8,530 nt of DNA from Methanobacterium sp. (lineage in GTDB: Archaea; Methanobacteriota; Methanobacteria; Methanobacteriales; Methanobacteriaceae). Location: contig JACWMK010000087.1 in the NCBI GenBank assembly GCA_015661405.1, positions 1 through 8,530 on the forward strand, given 5' to 3'. This document shows positions 1 through 5,541 of this stretch, one piece after another (position 1 is the first letter of the stretch; the number at the start of each line of letters is the position of its first letter). A program made the position numbers and the translations under genes. The notes below the pieces were generated by a model that was not told where the DNA came from, did not search any database, and saw only the letters and a list, made by a program, of their open reading frames with translations.

Positions 1-392
1 ATAGATACTACTTTACGTACCGCAGGTATCATCCGACCAAATAATACAGCCGCATCACCATGCTTTTGGAACCATTCATCCGATTCGTCAAGTTTTTTCG
101 GTGTCAAATAGAAATATTTACCGAATCTATCCAGTAATGGTCGACCACCTTTTAAACAGATTCCATACACAATTAAGGCACCAACAACTTCACCTAAAGC
201 ACCAACTATAGTTAATCCCCATAATGTCATTTTACTTCCTTGAGCAACAGCGAATCCTGCGAAAGGCATTATTACTTCACTTGGAACTTCAATACCTGTC
301 ATATTAAGTGACATTCCAACAAAAACACCCCAATAACCCAAAGTCTGTACTAAATTAAGACAATAATTAAGCAAATTAGCAGTAACACTCAT
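1..392 (-). CDS. DedA/VTT-family membrane protein (SNARE-associated Golgi type), N-terminal part, cut by window edge
   Basis: About 130 codons are visible, from an ATG at 392-390 reading off the left edge. The N-terminus (MSVTANLLNYC...) is followed by a hydrophobic stretch, then GIEVPSEVIMPFAGFAVAQG, the usual DedA re-entrant-loop region with its conserved acidic residue in a PSE context. A second membrane segment (LWGLTIVGALGEVVGALIVYGI) follows, then a polar loop. The visible part ends in FGRMIPAVRKVVS, matching the family motif with the essential arginine (F/GRxxPxxR). Members are polytopic membrane proteins; bacterial and eukaryotic relatives take part in lipid scrambling and envelope homeostasis, and the archaeal role is little known. 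A purine-rich GAGAG lies about 9 bases before the ATG. The C-terminal half is outside the window. The family call is firm; the transported or flipped substrate cannot be told. Confidence 0.9.
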   Translation of the reverse strand, partial: MSVTANLLNYCLNLVQTLGYWGVFVGMSLNMTGIEVPSEVIMPFAGFAVAQGSKMTLWGLTIVGALGEVVGALIVYGICLKGGRPLLDRFGKYFYLTPKKLDESDEWFQKHGDAAVLFGRMIPAVRKVVS

Positions 393-598
393 AAAATATT
401 CTCTCACAAAATTTTCTATAATTTAATTCAATTTAAACATAATATTTTTTTTTATTAAAAATAATTATAAAAAAAAAAGAATTGTACAACTATTATTAAA
501 AATACCATTCTAGTTATATCATAAATTAATATTTATAAGCATAAATAATTACACCAGCGTTACACCCCAATCACAACCCACTAGCTATAAACATTTCA

Positions 599-727
599 AT
601 GGGTGATAATCCAGTCAGTCATTACATTCAAGAAATAGTATCTGAGTATTCTAGAAAAAACATTTAATAAATAAAGTTAAGCAGTAAAATTCATGATTTA
701 TGTAAGGTTTTTACAATAAATCAACAA
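599..727 (+). pseudogene. Possible relic of an MTH1187-family (thiamine-binding-like) small protein
   Basis: A frame open from 545 contains ATG at 599 and reads MGDNPVSHYIQEIVSEYSRK up to a stop at 665-667. This resembles, from memory, the N-terminal part of the MTH1187 family, where a beta strand and a glycine are followed by a motif like PSVSxYVxEVV. Further on, in another frame, 689-727 reads IHDLCKVFTINQQ, loosely like the later HE/HD...RVxTxIKID segment of that family. The middle of the protein is absent, and stops separate the two pieces. MTH1187-type proteins are about 100 residues and form ferredoxin-like folds. No intact gene exists here. The match is short and could be chance in AT-rich DNA, so confidence is low. 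Confidence 0.27.
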
Positions 728-872
728 TATATTATCAAAATCACATAGAAACTTATTTCACTCTTTTTTTAACAGTTAAATACTGTGTAAATTCTAATTA
801 GCCACTAGTTACATTAACATACTCTATTGAAACATTCTTGCATAGATTAATTTTTTATATTATGATTTGTTT

Positions 873-1093
873 TTAATTAATTGTTGGGAAGTTTGATTCT
901 ATCTCACCATTTGCTTCTACGTTTATTTGTCTTAAATCGCCTGAACTATCATATCTGAATTTTATAATTATTAGCATAGCCATTCTGACTATATCTAATG
1001 TATTCTGTAGGTCCTTACAACTGATAAAAGCTCATTATTAGGGTTATCATGTTCATTAACATAATTTAAATTTATGATTTCTAAGTTAATGGG
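873..1093 (-). pseudogene. Decayed 3' end of an unidentified protein gene, split over three frames
   Basis: Reading leftward, one frame gives PINLEIINLNYVNEHDNPNN followed by ELLSVVR (1093 to about 1012). A second frame continues with GPTEYIRYSQNGYANNYKIQ (about 1013 to 955). A third continues with KFRYDSSGDLRQINVEANGE and IESNFPTIN, ending at a TAA (875-873). Each frame stops close to where the next begins, and the joined sequence has normal amino-acid composition in spite of the AT-rich DNA. This is the usual look of a gene broken by two small indels near 1012 and 960. No start codon or complete domain is left. The tyrosine, asparagine and glycine content with an RYDSSGDL turn recalls YD-repeat or surface-protein segments, but I cannot name the family. 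Confidence 0.5.
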
Positions 1094-1255
1094 TTATATG
1101 ATGTTTATGTTCATGCTTGTAATGAAGATATATTCATTTATTATCCTTGATTAAAAGATGTTAATAAAATGCCCTAAATATAAATTCATGGAAGTAAAAT
1201 TTGTTAATGATGAATGATATAATAAAATATTAATAGTTTTTTTTTAATGATTTTT

Positions 1256-1298
1256 ATTTTAAATAAATAGTATATTACTTATATAAATAATAAAGGAG
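1256..1298 (+). promoter_or_regulatory. Probable promoter and ribosome-binding site of the winged-helix gene
   Basis: A clear AGGAG (1294-1298) stands seven bases before the ATG at 1306. An A/T-only element around 1256-1268 (TTTTAAATAAATA) is placed so that an archaeal TATA box there would start transcription about 15-25 bases before the ATG. The later TATATAAAT at 1280-1288 is too close to the start codon to fit a leader that includes this ribosome-binding site. The ribosome-binding site is well supported; the TATA box is a guess in uniformly AT-rich DNA. Confidence 0.5.
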
Positions 1299-1305
1299 AA
1301 TTTAA

Positions 1306-1563
1306 ATGAAAAACAGAGAACTCAAAATAGGAATTTTAAGATATTTATATAAAGTTTATGAACAGAACCCGCATGATTACGCAACTAGGGAAATGTTAAA
1401 ATATAACTTAAGCATTGACGATAGAACACTAGATGAAAATGTTATAAAATTATATAATGATGATAAAGTGGATATAATGGAAAAAACTGGCTTAAGGTTT
1501 TTTTCAGCACAGATAACACAAAGAGGAATAGCTATTCTAAAAAAGTCATCAGATAAAAAGTAA
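1306..1563 (+). CDS. Small winged helix-turn-helix DNA-binding protein (archaeal type)
   Basis: This 85-residue soluble protein has the helix-helix-turn-helix-wing layout common in small archaeal regulators. Helix 1 is KIGILRYLYKVYEQ (about 7-20), helices 2 and 3 are ATREMLKYNL and DDRTLDENVIKLYNDD (about 26-53). A two-strand wing follows (VDIMEKTGLRFFSAQI, about 55-70), then the typical closing ITQRGIAIL and a lysine-rich tail. No ligand or metal-binding domain is attached, so it is either a simple repressor-type regulator or a chromatin-associated factor. The ATG is fixed by AGGAG seven bases upstream. It is the only plus-strand gene in the window and has no operon partner, so its target is unknown. 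Autoregulation would be usual for such a gene, but no operator repeat is obvious. The fold is well supported; the exact subfamily is not. Confidence 0.8.
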   Translation: MKNRELKIGILRYLYKVYEQNPHDYATREMLKYNLSIDDRTLDENVIKLYNDDKVDIMEKTGLRFFSAQITQRGIAILKKSSDKK

Positions 1564-1622
1564 ACAATCTTTGAAATTGATGGGAAATCTGTTTTGAATT
1601 ATTTTATAGACGGAAAACATAT

Positions 1623-1804
1623 CTAGCCTGGAAGATATCCTAAACATGCATCATCACCTTCAATGCTAGTTATTTTACCACAAAAAGTGCAAGTCCTTTC
1701 ATTATTTTTTGTAGATTCTTTATTATCAACATATAAAAATATAATATTTATTAAAAATAACATGACCTATGAAGTATTAAATCATAATAGAAATTATTGA
1801 TCAT
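1623..1804 (-). pseudogene. Small CxxC zinc-ribbon-like protein, apparently truncated and frameshifted
   Basis: An ATG at 1763-1761 opens a 46-codon frame ending at TAG (1625-1623). After a hydrophobic start it reads ERTCTFCGKITSIEGDDACL and then GYLPG. The CxxCG knuckle followed by a cysteine in DACLGYLPG resembles small zinc-ribbon proteins that, from memory, continue with a CCGHG-like second knuckle; here the stop comes right after LPG, so half the metal site is missing. The AGGTC directly before this ATG is a poor ribosome-binding site. A much better one, AGGAG at 1820-1816, precedes ATG codons at 1809 and 1804. The 1804 frame gives MINNFYYDLILHRSCYF and stops at TAA in a T run. One extra T there would join it to the cysteine frame and give about 60 residues. 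It could still be expressed as a short peptide; decay is my preferred reading. Confidence 0.45.
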
Positions 1805-1815
1805 TTCATTTTGAA

Positions 1816-1820
1816 CTCCT
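1816..1820 (-). promoter_or_regulatory. Strong ribosome-binding site left before a broken start
   Basis: AGGAG on the minus strand lies six bases before an ATG (1809-1807) whose frame is ATG AAA TGA, and eleven before a second ATG (1804-1802). A good ribosome-binding site leading into a two-codon frame suggests that it once served the small cysteine-motif gene just downstream. Confidence 0.4.
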
Positions 1821-1865
1821 CATAATTTTTATCAATAATTTAAATAAAAAAAATAGAAAAGAAAA

Positions 1866-1875
1866 TTTTTTTTTT
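1866..1875 (+). terminator. Oligo-T run, possible terminator of the winged-helix transcript
   Basis: Ten T residues in a row on the plus strand, about 300 bases after the winged-helix stop codon. Archaeal RNA polymerase terminates at oligo-T runs without needing a hairpin. It is the longest plus-strand T run after that gene. Confidence 0.4.
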
Positions 1876-1911
1876 ATCACAGTAAATTTATAATCACATT
1901 TCTTTCAGATT

Positions 1912-1921
1912 AAAAAAAAAA
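1912..1921 (-). terminator. Oligo-T run just after the kinase gene, probable terminator
   Basis: Ten A residues on the plus strand read as T10 on the minus strand, starting five bases after the kinase stop codon (1929-1927). Position and length fit a hairpin-free archaeal terminator. Confidence 0.55.
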
Positions 1922-1926
1922 TGTAA

Positions 1927-2163
1927 TTATTTAAATCTTTTTATAGGTATAGTAAAATAGAAGATTGAGCCTTCTCCTAATTCGGATTCCACCCATATTC
2001 GCCCACCATGTCTTACTATTATTCTTTTAGCTATAGCCAATCCTATCCCGGTTCCTTCATATTCATCATGTGTATGTAATCTGCTAAATATCTGGAAAAT
2101 CCGTTCTCTGTAGGAAAATCCGTTCTCTGTACTGTGGATCCATTCCAATACCATTATCCGCAA
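1927..2163 (-). pseudogene. C-terminal fragment of the kinase ATP-binding domain (G2 box), separated by the 19-bp duplication
   Basis: The kinase-like part is read from about 2112 to 1927: RERIFQIFSRLHTHDEYEGT, then GIGLAIAKRIIVRHGG and the closing strands WVESELGEGSIFYFTIP. It contains the ATP-lid region with GTGIGLA and the usual end of a HATPase domain. The formal ATG at 2163 is not a real start: residues 1 to about 18 (MRIMVLEWIHSTENGFSY) are the out-of-frame reading of DNGIGMDPQYRERIF from the neighbouring fragment. No ribosome-binding site fits it. Alone, this piece cannot bind ATP or hold a phospho-histidine, so it is very unlikely to be a functional protein. Confidence 0.75.
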
Positions 2164-3124
2164 TTGAGAACAGCCAATATTTCTTTTCTTTTTGGGCAGA
2201 AATTATTATTTGTGGAGTTTCATCGCTACGATATTTCAATCCATTTGTAATAAGATTCTGAAATAGCTGCACCATCTGACGGTGATCAGCACAAATCTTG
2301 GGCAGAGGATCTCTGGTGATAACTGCCTGATTTTCCTCTATTAATATTTCCAGATTAAATAAAACTTCATCCAGAACTTTCTCCAAATCAACATCCTCTA
2401 ATTTCCCGCCCTTAGTATTAACCCTGGAATATGCTAAAAGATCATTTATTAATAATTGCATCCGTTTAGCACCATCCACAGCATAATTAATATACTCTAA
2501 GGCTTCCTCATCAAGTTCATTCTTATATTTTCTTTCCAGTAGTTGTGTGAAGCTTGAAACCATCCTTAATGGTTCCTGTAAATCATGGGAAGCTACATAA
2601 GCAAACTGCTTCAACTCCTGGTTGGACCTTTTTAACTCTATCATGGTGCTTTTCAGTTCTTCATCAGCTTGTTTACGTTCAGTGATGTCAACGGCAAAAC
2701 CTATTATGCCTATAATGTTACCATGTTCATCACGATAGGGAATCTTATCCGTGCAAAGATACCTAACATTATCATTATATGATATATGACTTATGATATC
2801 AAACTTAGGCTTTCCAGATTCCATTACCTGTTTATCATCATCCCAAGAATCCTCCGCTTGTTCCTCCGGTAAAATATCAAATAAAGACATATTCTCTAGG
2901 TTCTCCTGAGATATCCCTAAAAATTCTGAATAAGCCTTATTCACTTGCAAAAAATGGTTTTCTTTATCTTTATAAAAAATCCATGTCCTTGAAGAATCAA
3001 TTATTGTTTGCAACTCTTCCTTCTTCTCACGCAACTCATTTTCAGCTTTCACCTGTCTCGTAATATCATGAATTATAGAATAGAGAAAATTTTCACCATC
3101 AATAATAATAATCACTGTAAACAT
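2084..3124 (-). CDS. Kinase middle fragment: PAS4, HisKA and truncated HATPase
   Basis: This 346-codon frame holds the end of PAS3 (DGENFLYSIIHDITRQ, about 9-24) and a coiled link. PAS4 follows (about 38-150, ending GFAVDITERKQ), then HisKA with phospho-acceptor His180 in FAYVASHDLQEPLR. The first half of the HATPase domain has the N box at 287-298 and DNGIG at 323-327. After RERIF (about 333-337) the 19-bp duplication shifts the frame and the protein ends in LQRTDFPDI, losing the G2 box and the last strands. The ATG at 3124 lies inside the preceding fragment, and its first codons (MFTVIIII) are an out-of-frame reading of PAS3. A GGAG sits rather far upstream, so separate translation is possible but weak. 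If made, it could dimerise and offer its histidine, but should not phosphorylate itself. Best read as part of the broken kinase gene. Confidence 0.7.
   Translation of the reverse strand: MFTVIIIIDGENFLYSIIHDITRQVKAENELREKKEELQTIIDSSRTWIFYKDKENHFLQVNKAYSEFLGISQENLENMSLFDILPEEQAEDSWDDDKQVMESGKPKFDIISHISYNDNVRYLCTDKIPYRDEHGNIIGIIGFAVDITERKQADEELKSTMIELKRSNQELKQFAYVASHDLQEPLRMVSSFTQLLERKYKNELDEEALEYINYAVDGAKRMQLLINDLLAYSRVNTKGGKLEDVDLEKVLDEVLFNLEILIEENQAVITRDPLPKICADHRQMVQLFQNLITNGLKYRSDETPQIIISAQKEKKYWLFSIADNGIGMDPQYRERIFLQRTDFPDI
2094..2131 (+). repeat. Exact 19-bp tandem duplication inside the kinase gene
   Basis: The sequence GGAAAATCCGTTCTCTGTA occurs at 2094-2112 and again directly at 2113-2131, without mismatch. 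Nineteen is not a multiple of three, so the extra copy shifts the minus-strand kinase frame. With one copy the reading becomes DPQYRERIFQIFSRLH, as expected between the G1 and G2 boxes of a histidine kinase. Confidence 0.97.
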
Positions 3125-4382
3125 CTACATCCCGGATTTCTCCATTAGCTAATCGATGTTTAAATACGAAATGATTATTCTCACCGGATTCAGCCTTTGA
3201 CATATCCTCAAATACTTTTTCATCTTCCGATATGCGGATATCTGTAATTTTCATTTCAATTAATTTTTCCCTATCATAAAGATAAAAAGATTCAGCAGCC
3301 GGATTTGCATCTATAATTTCTCCTGTATTCGGTTTAATTAAAAGCATTACTACATGATTATTCTTAAAAAGACTACGATACCTTGCCTCACTTTCCTTTA
3401 AAGCCTTTTCTGCTTGTTTACGGTCTGTGATGTTTCGAGTAAGAACCGCGAAAAGACCTGCTTTTCTAGAATAAATATCAATTTCAAGATAATTTTTGTT
3501 AATGGGGTTATAAATCTCCTTATTTCTTATGGATATTCCTGTGGTTGCAACTTTTCCAATTTCATTTAAATATGGTGGCTCAAGTTCAGGTGGAAGGTCA
3601 GTGAATTTCTTATTAATCAGTTGTTCTGGTTTCATTCCAAAATCAGAGGCTGCAGACGGGTTAACTACCAGGAATTTGCAGTCGTAAGGATTTCCATAGC
3701 GATCCGGTATAAGTTCACCAAGAATAAACGATTCATTCATGGACTCAAAAAGCATCCGATAATTTTCCTCGCTCTGCGAAAGTAACTCGTTAATGTTAAT
3801 TAGCTCTTTACTTTTATTTTTAAGTTTCCCATTAACTAAATTAATCTCCATAGCAGAAGACTGTAACTCATCATTGGAAACCCTTAAATCTTCATTAAAT
3901 TCTTGTAACTGTTCAACCAACTCTTGAGTTTTTAACTCAAAGTTCTTTCTCTCACTAATATCCATTATGAAAGAGTAATAATAACGAAGAGTCCCATCAT
4001 CATTTTTAACCTGATGCACCAATAATTCAATAGGTACTCGCGTACCATTCTTTCGAATATACTCTTTCTCATATTTTACAGGTTTACCTGTCCGTTGAAG
4101 CTCTTCTAACTTTGCTCGTTCCATATCCCAGTATTCAGGAGGAGTGAGGGTTTCAATCCAGTCTATACTTTTGAGTTCATCAATGGTATAATAAGTGAGT
4201 TCCTCGAATGCTTTATTAACTAGCCCCAACTTACCGTCAGGACACATAACATTGAATGGTTGAGAAGAATTTTCTATTAAATTTAAAAGGAAATTTTCGT
4301 GTTCTTTACTCTTCTGCAATTCTCTTTCGACATTATTAAGCTTTTTTTCAACTTTATATGCAAATTCATTAGAGTTAGTCAT
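3099..4382 (-). CDS. Kinase N-terminal fragment: PAS1 to PAS3 sensor part
   Basis: This 427-codon frame carries the signal-input half of the kinase. Residues 1-30 form a charged coiled coil. PAS1 covers about 31-147 and ends YYYSFIMDISERKNFE. Residues 148-205 are a second, longer coiled coil. PAS2 covers about 206-325 (ENYRMLFESMNES... to LTRNITDRKQAEK). PAS3 starts near 332 and breaks off at residue 427 in VYSDYYY, just before its last strands, which continue in another frame as DGENFLYSIIHDIT. The start ATG (4382-4380) is the first in the frame and fits the usual length before PAS1; only a weak GGA lies about ten bases upstream. As written it would be a sensor without transmitter, which might still bind a ligand or heterodimerise. 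The reading frame itself is certain; function as a separate protein is doubtful. Confidence 0.8.
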   Translation of the reverse strand: MTNSNEFAYKVEKKLNNVERELQKSKEHENFLLNLIENSSQPFNVMCPDGKLGLVNKAFEELTYYTIDELKSIDWIETLTPPEYWDMERAKLEELQRTGKPVKYEKEYIRKNGTRVPIELLVHQVKNDDGTLRYYYSFIMDISERKNFELKTQELVEQLQEFNEDLRVSNDELQSSAMEINLVNGKLKNKSKELININELLSQSEENYRMLFESMNESFILGELIPDRYGNPYDCKFLVVNPSAASDFGMKPEQLINKKFTDLPPELEPPYLNEIGKVATTGISIRNKEIYNPINKNYLEIDIYSRKAGLFAVLTRNITDRKQAEKALKESEARYRSLFKNNHVVMLLIKPNTGEIIDANPAAESFYLYDREKLIEMKITDIRISEDEKVFEDMSKAESGENNHFVFKHRLANGEIRDVDVYSDYYY

Positions 4383-4680
4383 AATAAAATTCCATAAATG
4401 TAATTTTTCAGAAATTTAACTAATATTTATCAATAAGTTCACATCTTGTTAATTAACCTAATTATTATTGATTTTATAATACTTAAAAAAAAAATTATTT
4501 TTATTTCATAAATTATTAGATTAAAAATTGACTGTTTTTAATTTAAACATCATATAAGAGACCATACGGCTAACTATGAAGCAATATAACTCCTAATAAC
4601 GGCTACAAATTTTATCAGATAATATTAATTGAAATATTTGTTAATTTAAAAAAACTTATAGAAATCCACTTAAAATTTTT
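4383..4680. other. Intergenic region between the channel and kinase genes
   Basis: Both neighbours read leftward, so this region holds the end of the channel transcript and the kinase promoter. On the minus strand there is a T7 run (4654-4648) shortly after the channel stop and a T10 run (4494-4485), either of which could terminate transcription. A TATA-like TTATAAAAT lies around 4480-4472, about 90 bases before the kinase start. I see no coding relic or structured RNA. Confidence 0.45.
4485..4494 (-). terminator. Oligo-T run downstream of the channel gene
   Basis: Ten T residues on the minus strand, about 190 bases after the channel stop. It is the strongest hairpin-free terminator candidate between the channel and the kinase; a shorter T7 run at 4654-4648 comes earlier. 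Confidence 0.35.
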
Positions 4681-5487
4681 TTATTTATCCTTTTTGTTTT
4701 CATCAATTTTTTTCTCTAGTTTGTTCACTTGCATTATGAGTTCATCTAATTTATCTTCATAATCAACTACTCTATTTTCTACTTTTTCAGCAGCTTTACG
4801 GCTTTCCTTTCTAAAGAAATCTAAAAATGAATAAGCCAATGTAGCAGTAACTAAACTAACATAACCCATACCAGTTAAAATTATAATAACTCCAATTATT
4901 CTACCAATTGCTGTAATTGGGACAATATCTCCATAACCCACAGTGGTCATTGAAACAATGGAATACCACATTGCTGATTCATAAGTAGAAACTTCAGGAT
5001 TAACAGCATGTTCAGCAATGAAGAATAAATATGAACCAATAATAAGAACTAGAAAAAGTACAATAGTTGCATAATCTAATTTTGTTTTAGATGGATATTT
5101 ACGTACTCTACTACTTCCTATTAACAATACTCTGTAAAGTGCATAAATCCTGAAAATTCCAATTAAACCTATAATAATTGTATAGTTAAATAAATGGAAA
5201 ATATTGAAACAAATAAAAGTTAAAGGAATTATAGCTACGAAAAAAAACCAATAATCTCTAAAAAATACTCTACTAAAAAAATTTGTTTGCCGATTTTTAA
5301 TTCTATAAAATATTAAATCCAATAATATTAGTATTGCTACTATTAAATCGAAAGTGCTGATACTATAAATTGTAGTTAGATGGATACCAACTATTAATCC
5401 AACTGTCATTAAACTCAGAAGTAAAACATCAATTAATATTAAAACAGATAATATTACTTCTAAGATCAATTGGAAATGTCGCTTCAT
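4681..5487 (-). CDS. Six-helix potassium channel (voltage-gated-like ion channel family)
   Basis: The 268-residue protein forms a K+-selective pore in the cytoplasmic membrane. Hydrophobic segments lie at about 7-35 (S1), 45-62 (S2), 78-98 (S3), 103-123 (S4), 138-157 (S5) and 192-219 (S6). The pore helix and selectivity filter are MTTVGYGDIVP at 180-190, with the diagnostic TVGYGD. The S4 region (IGLIGIFRIYALYRVLLIGS, then SRVRK) has few and irregular basic residues, so voltage sensing is probably weak or absent. A charged coiled coil (about 226-266) follows S6 and may hold the tetramer together; no RCK or cyclic-nucleotide domain is attached. The start ATG is preceded by a modest GAG about 10 bases upstream. 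A FUSC gene ends 54 bases upstream on the same strand, so both may share a transcript, although a TATA-like AT-rich element lies in the gap. Confidence 0.9.
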   Translation of the reverse strand: MKRHFQLILEVILSVLILIDVLLLSLMTVGLIVGIHLTTIYSISTFDLIVAILILLDLIFYRIKNRQTNFFSRVFFRDYWFFFVAIIPLTFICFNIFHLFNYTIIIGLIGIFRIYALYRVLLIGSSRVRKYPSKTKLDYATIVLFLVLIIGSYLFFIAEHAVNPEVSTYESAMWYSIVSMTTVGYGDIVPITAIGRIIGVIIILTGMGYVSLVTATLAYSFLDFFRKESRKAAEKVENRVVDYEDKLDELIMQVNKLEKKIDENKKDK

Positions 5488-5499
5488 GGATTTTCAAAC

Positions 5500-5534
5500 T
5501 CATATCTTTATATATATTTTATATTTATATGATG
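5500..5534 (-). promoter_or_regulatory. Possible TATA-box region of the channel gene
   Basis: On the minus strand, TTATATAAATATAAAATATA at 5531-5512 is followed by TATAAAG near the channel ATG (5487). A TATA box centred near 5525 would give a leader of about a dozen bases; one near 5510 would give an almost leaderless transcript. The region also lies just after the FUSC stop codon, so read-through from FUSC is an alternative. Confidence 0.35.
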
Positions 5535-5541
5535 TTAAAAT

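Larger units (their letters stand above)
393..1305. other. Long gene-poor, AT-rich stretch with decayed gene relics
   Basis: No intact reading frame of useful length is seen in these roughly 900 bases. The stretch begins with the promoter region of the leftward DedA-like gene, including A/T runs at 445-453 and 469-478. It holds two relics described separately, a plus-strand one at about 599-727 and a minus-strand one at 873-1093. It ends with a T9 run (1237-1245) and the upstream region of the winged-helix gene. I see no tRNA, repeat array or insertion sequence ends. Confidence 0.6.
1564..1926. other. Convergent intergenic region with a small cysteine-motif frame and oligo-T runs
   Basis: This stretch separates the rightward winged-helix gene from the leftward kinase gene, whose 3' ends face each other. 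It contains the small minus-strand cysteine-motif frame (1623-1804), a T10 run on the plus strand (1866-1875) and a T10 run on the minus strand (1912-1921, seen as A10). No further gene is seen. Confidence 0.6.
1927..4382 (-). pseudogene. Cytosolic multi-PAS sensor histidine kinase, broken by two frameshifts
   Basis: Three overlapping minus-strand frames together make one protein of about 811 residues once two lesions are corrected. Domain order is a short N-terminal coiled coil, PAS1, a long coiled coil, PAS2, PAS3, PAS4, a HisKA dimerisation domain with the phospho-acceptor in ASHDLQEP, and a HATPase domain. The HATPase has an N box (QNLITNGLKYR), a G1 box (DNGIG) and a G2 box (GTGIGLA). 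There are no membrane segments, so it would sense a cytosolic signal by PAS domains, autophosphorylate and pass phosphate to a response regulator; none is encoded here. Lesion 1 lies in an ATT run near 3099-3110, inside PAS3. Lesion 2 is an exact 19-bp tandem duplication at 2094-2131, between the G1 and G2 boxes. Without correction no product contains both a complete sensor and a complete ATP-binding domain. The pieces are listed separately. Family identity is near certain; whether the breaks are real in the cell is open. Confidence 0.85.

Noticed and set aside
393..1305. CRISPR array, tRNA or insertion sequence in the long gaps
   Set aside because: No regularly spaced repeats, no cloverleaf-like GC-rich segment, and no transposase-like frame or terminal inverted repeats were seen.
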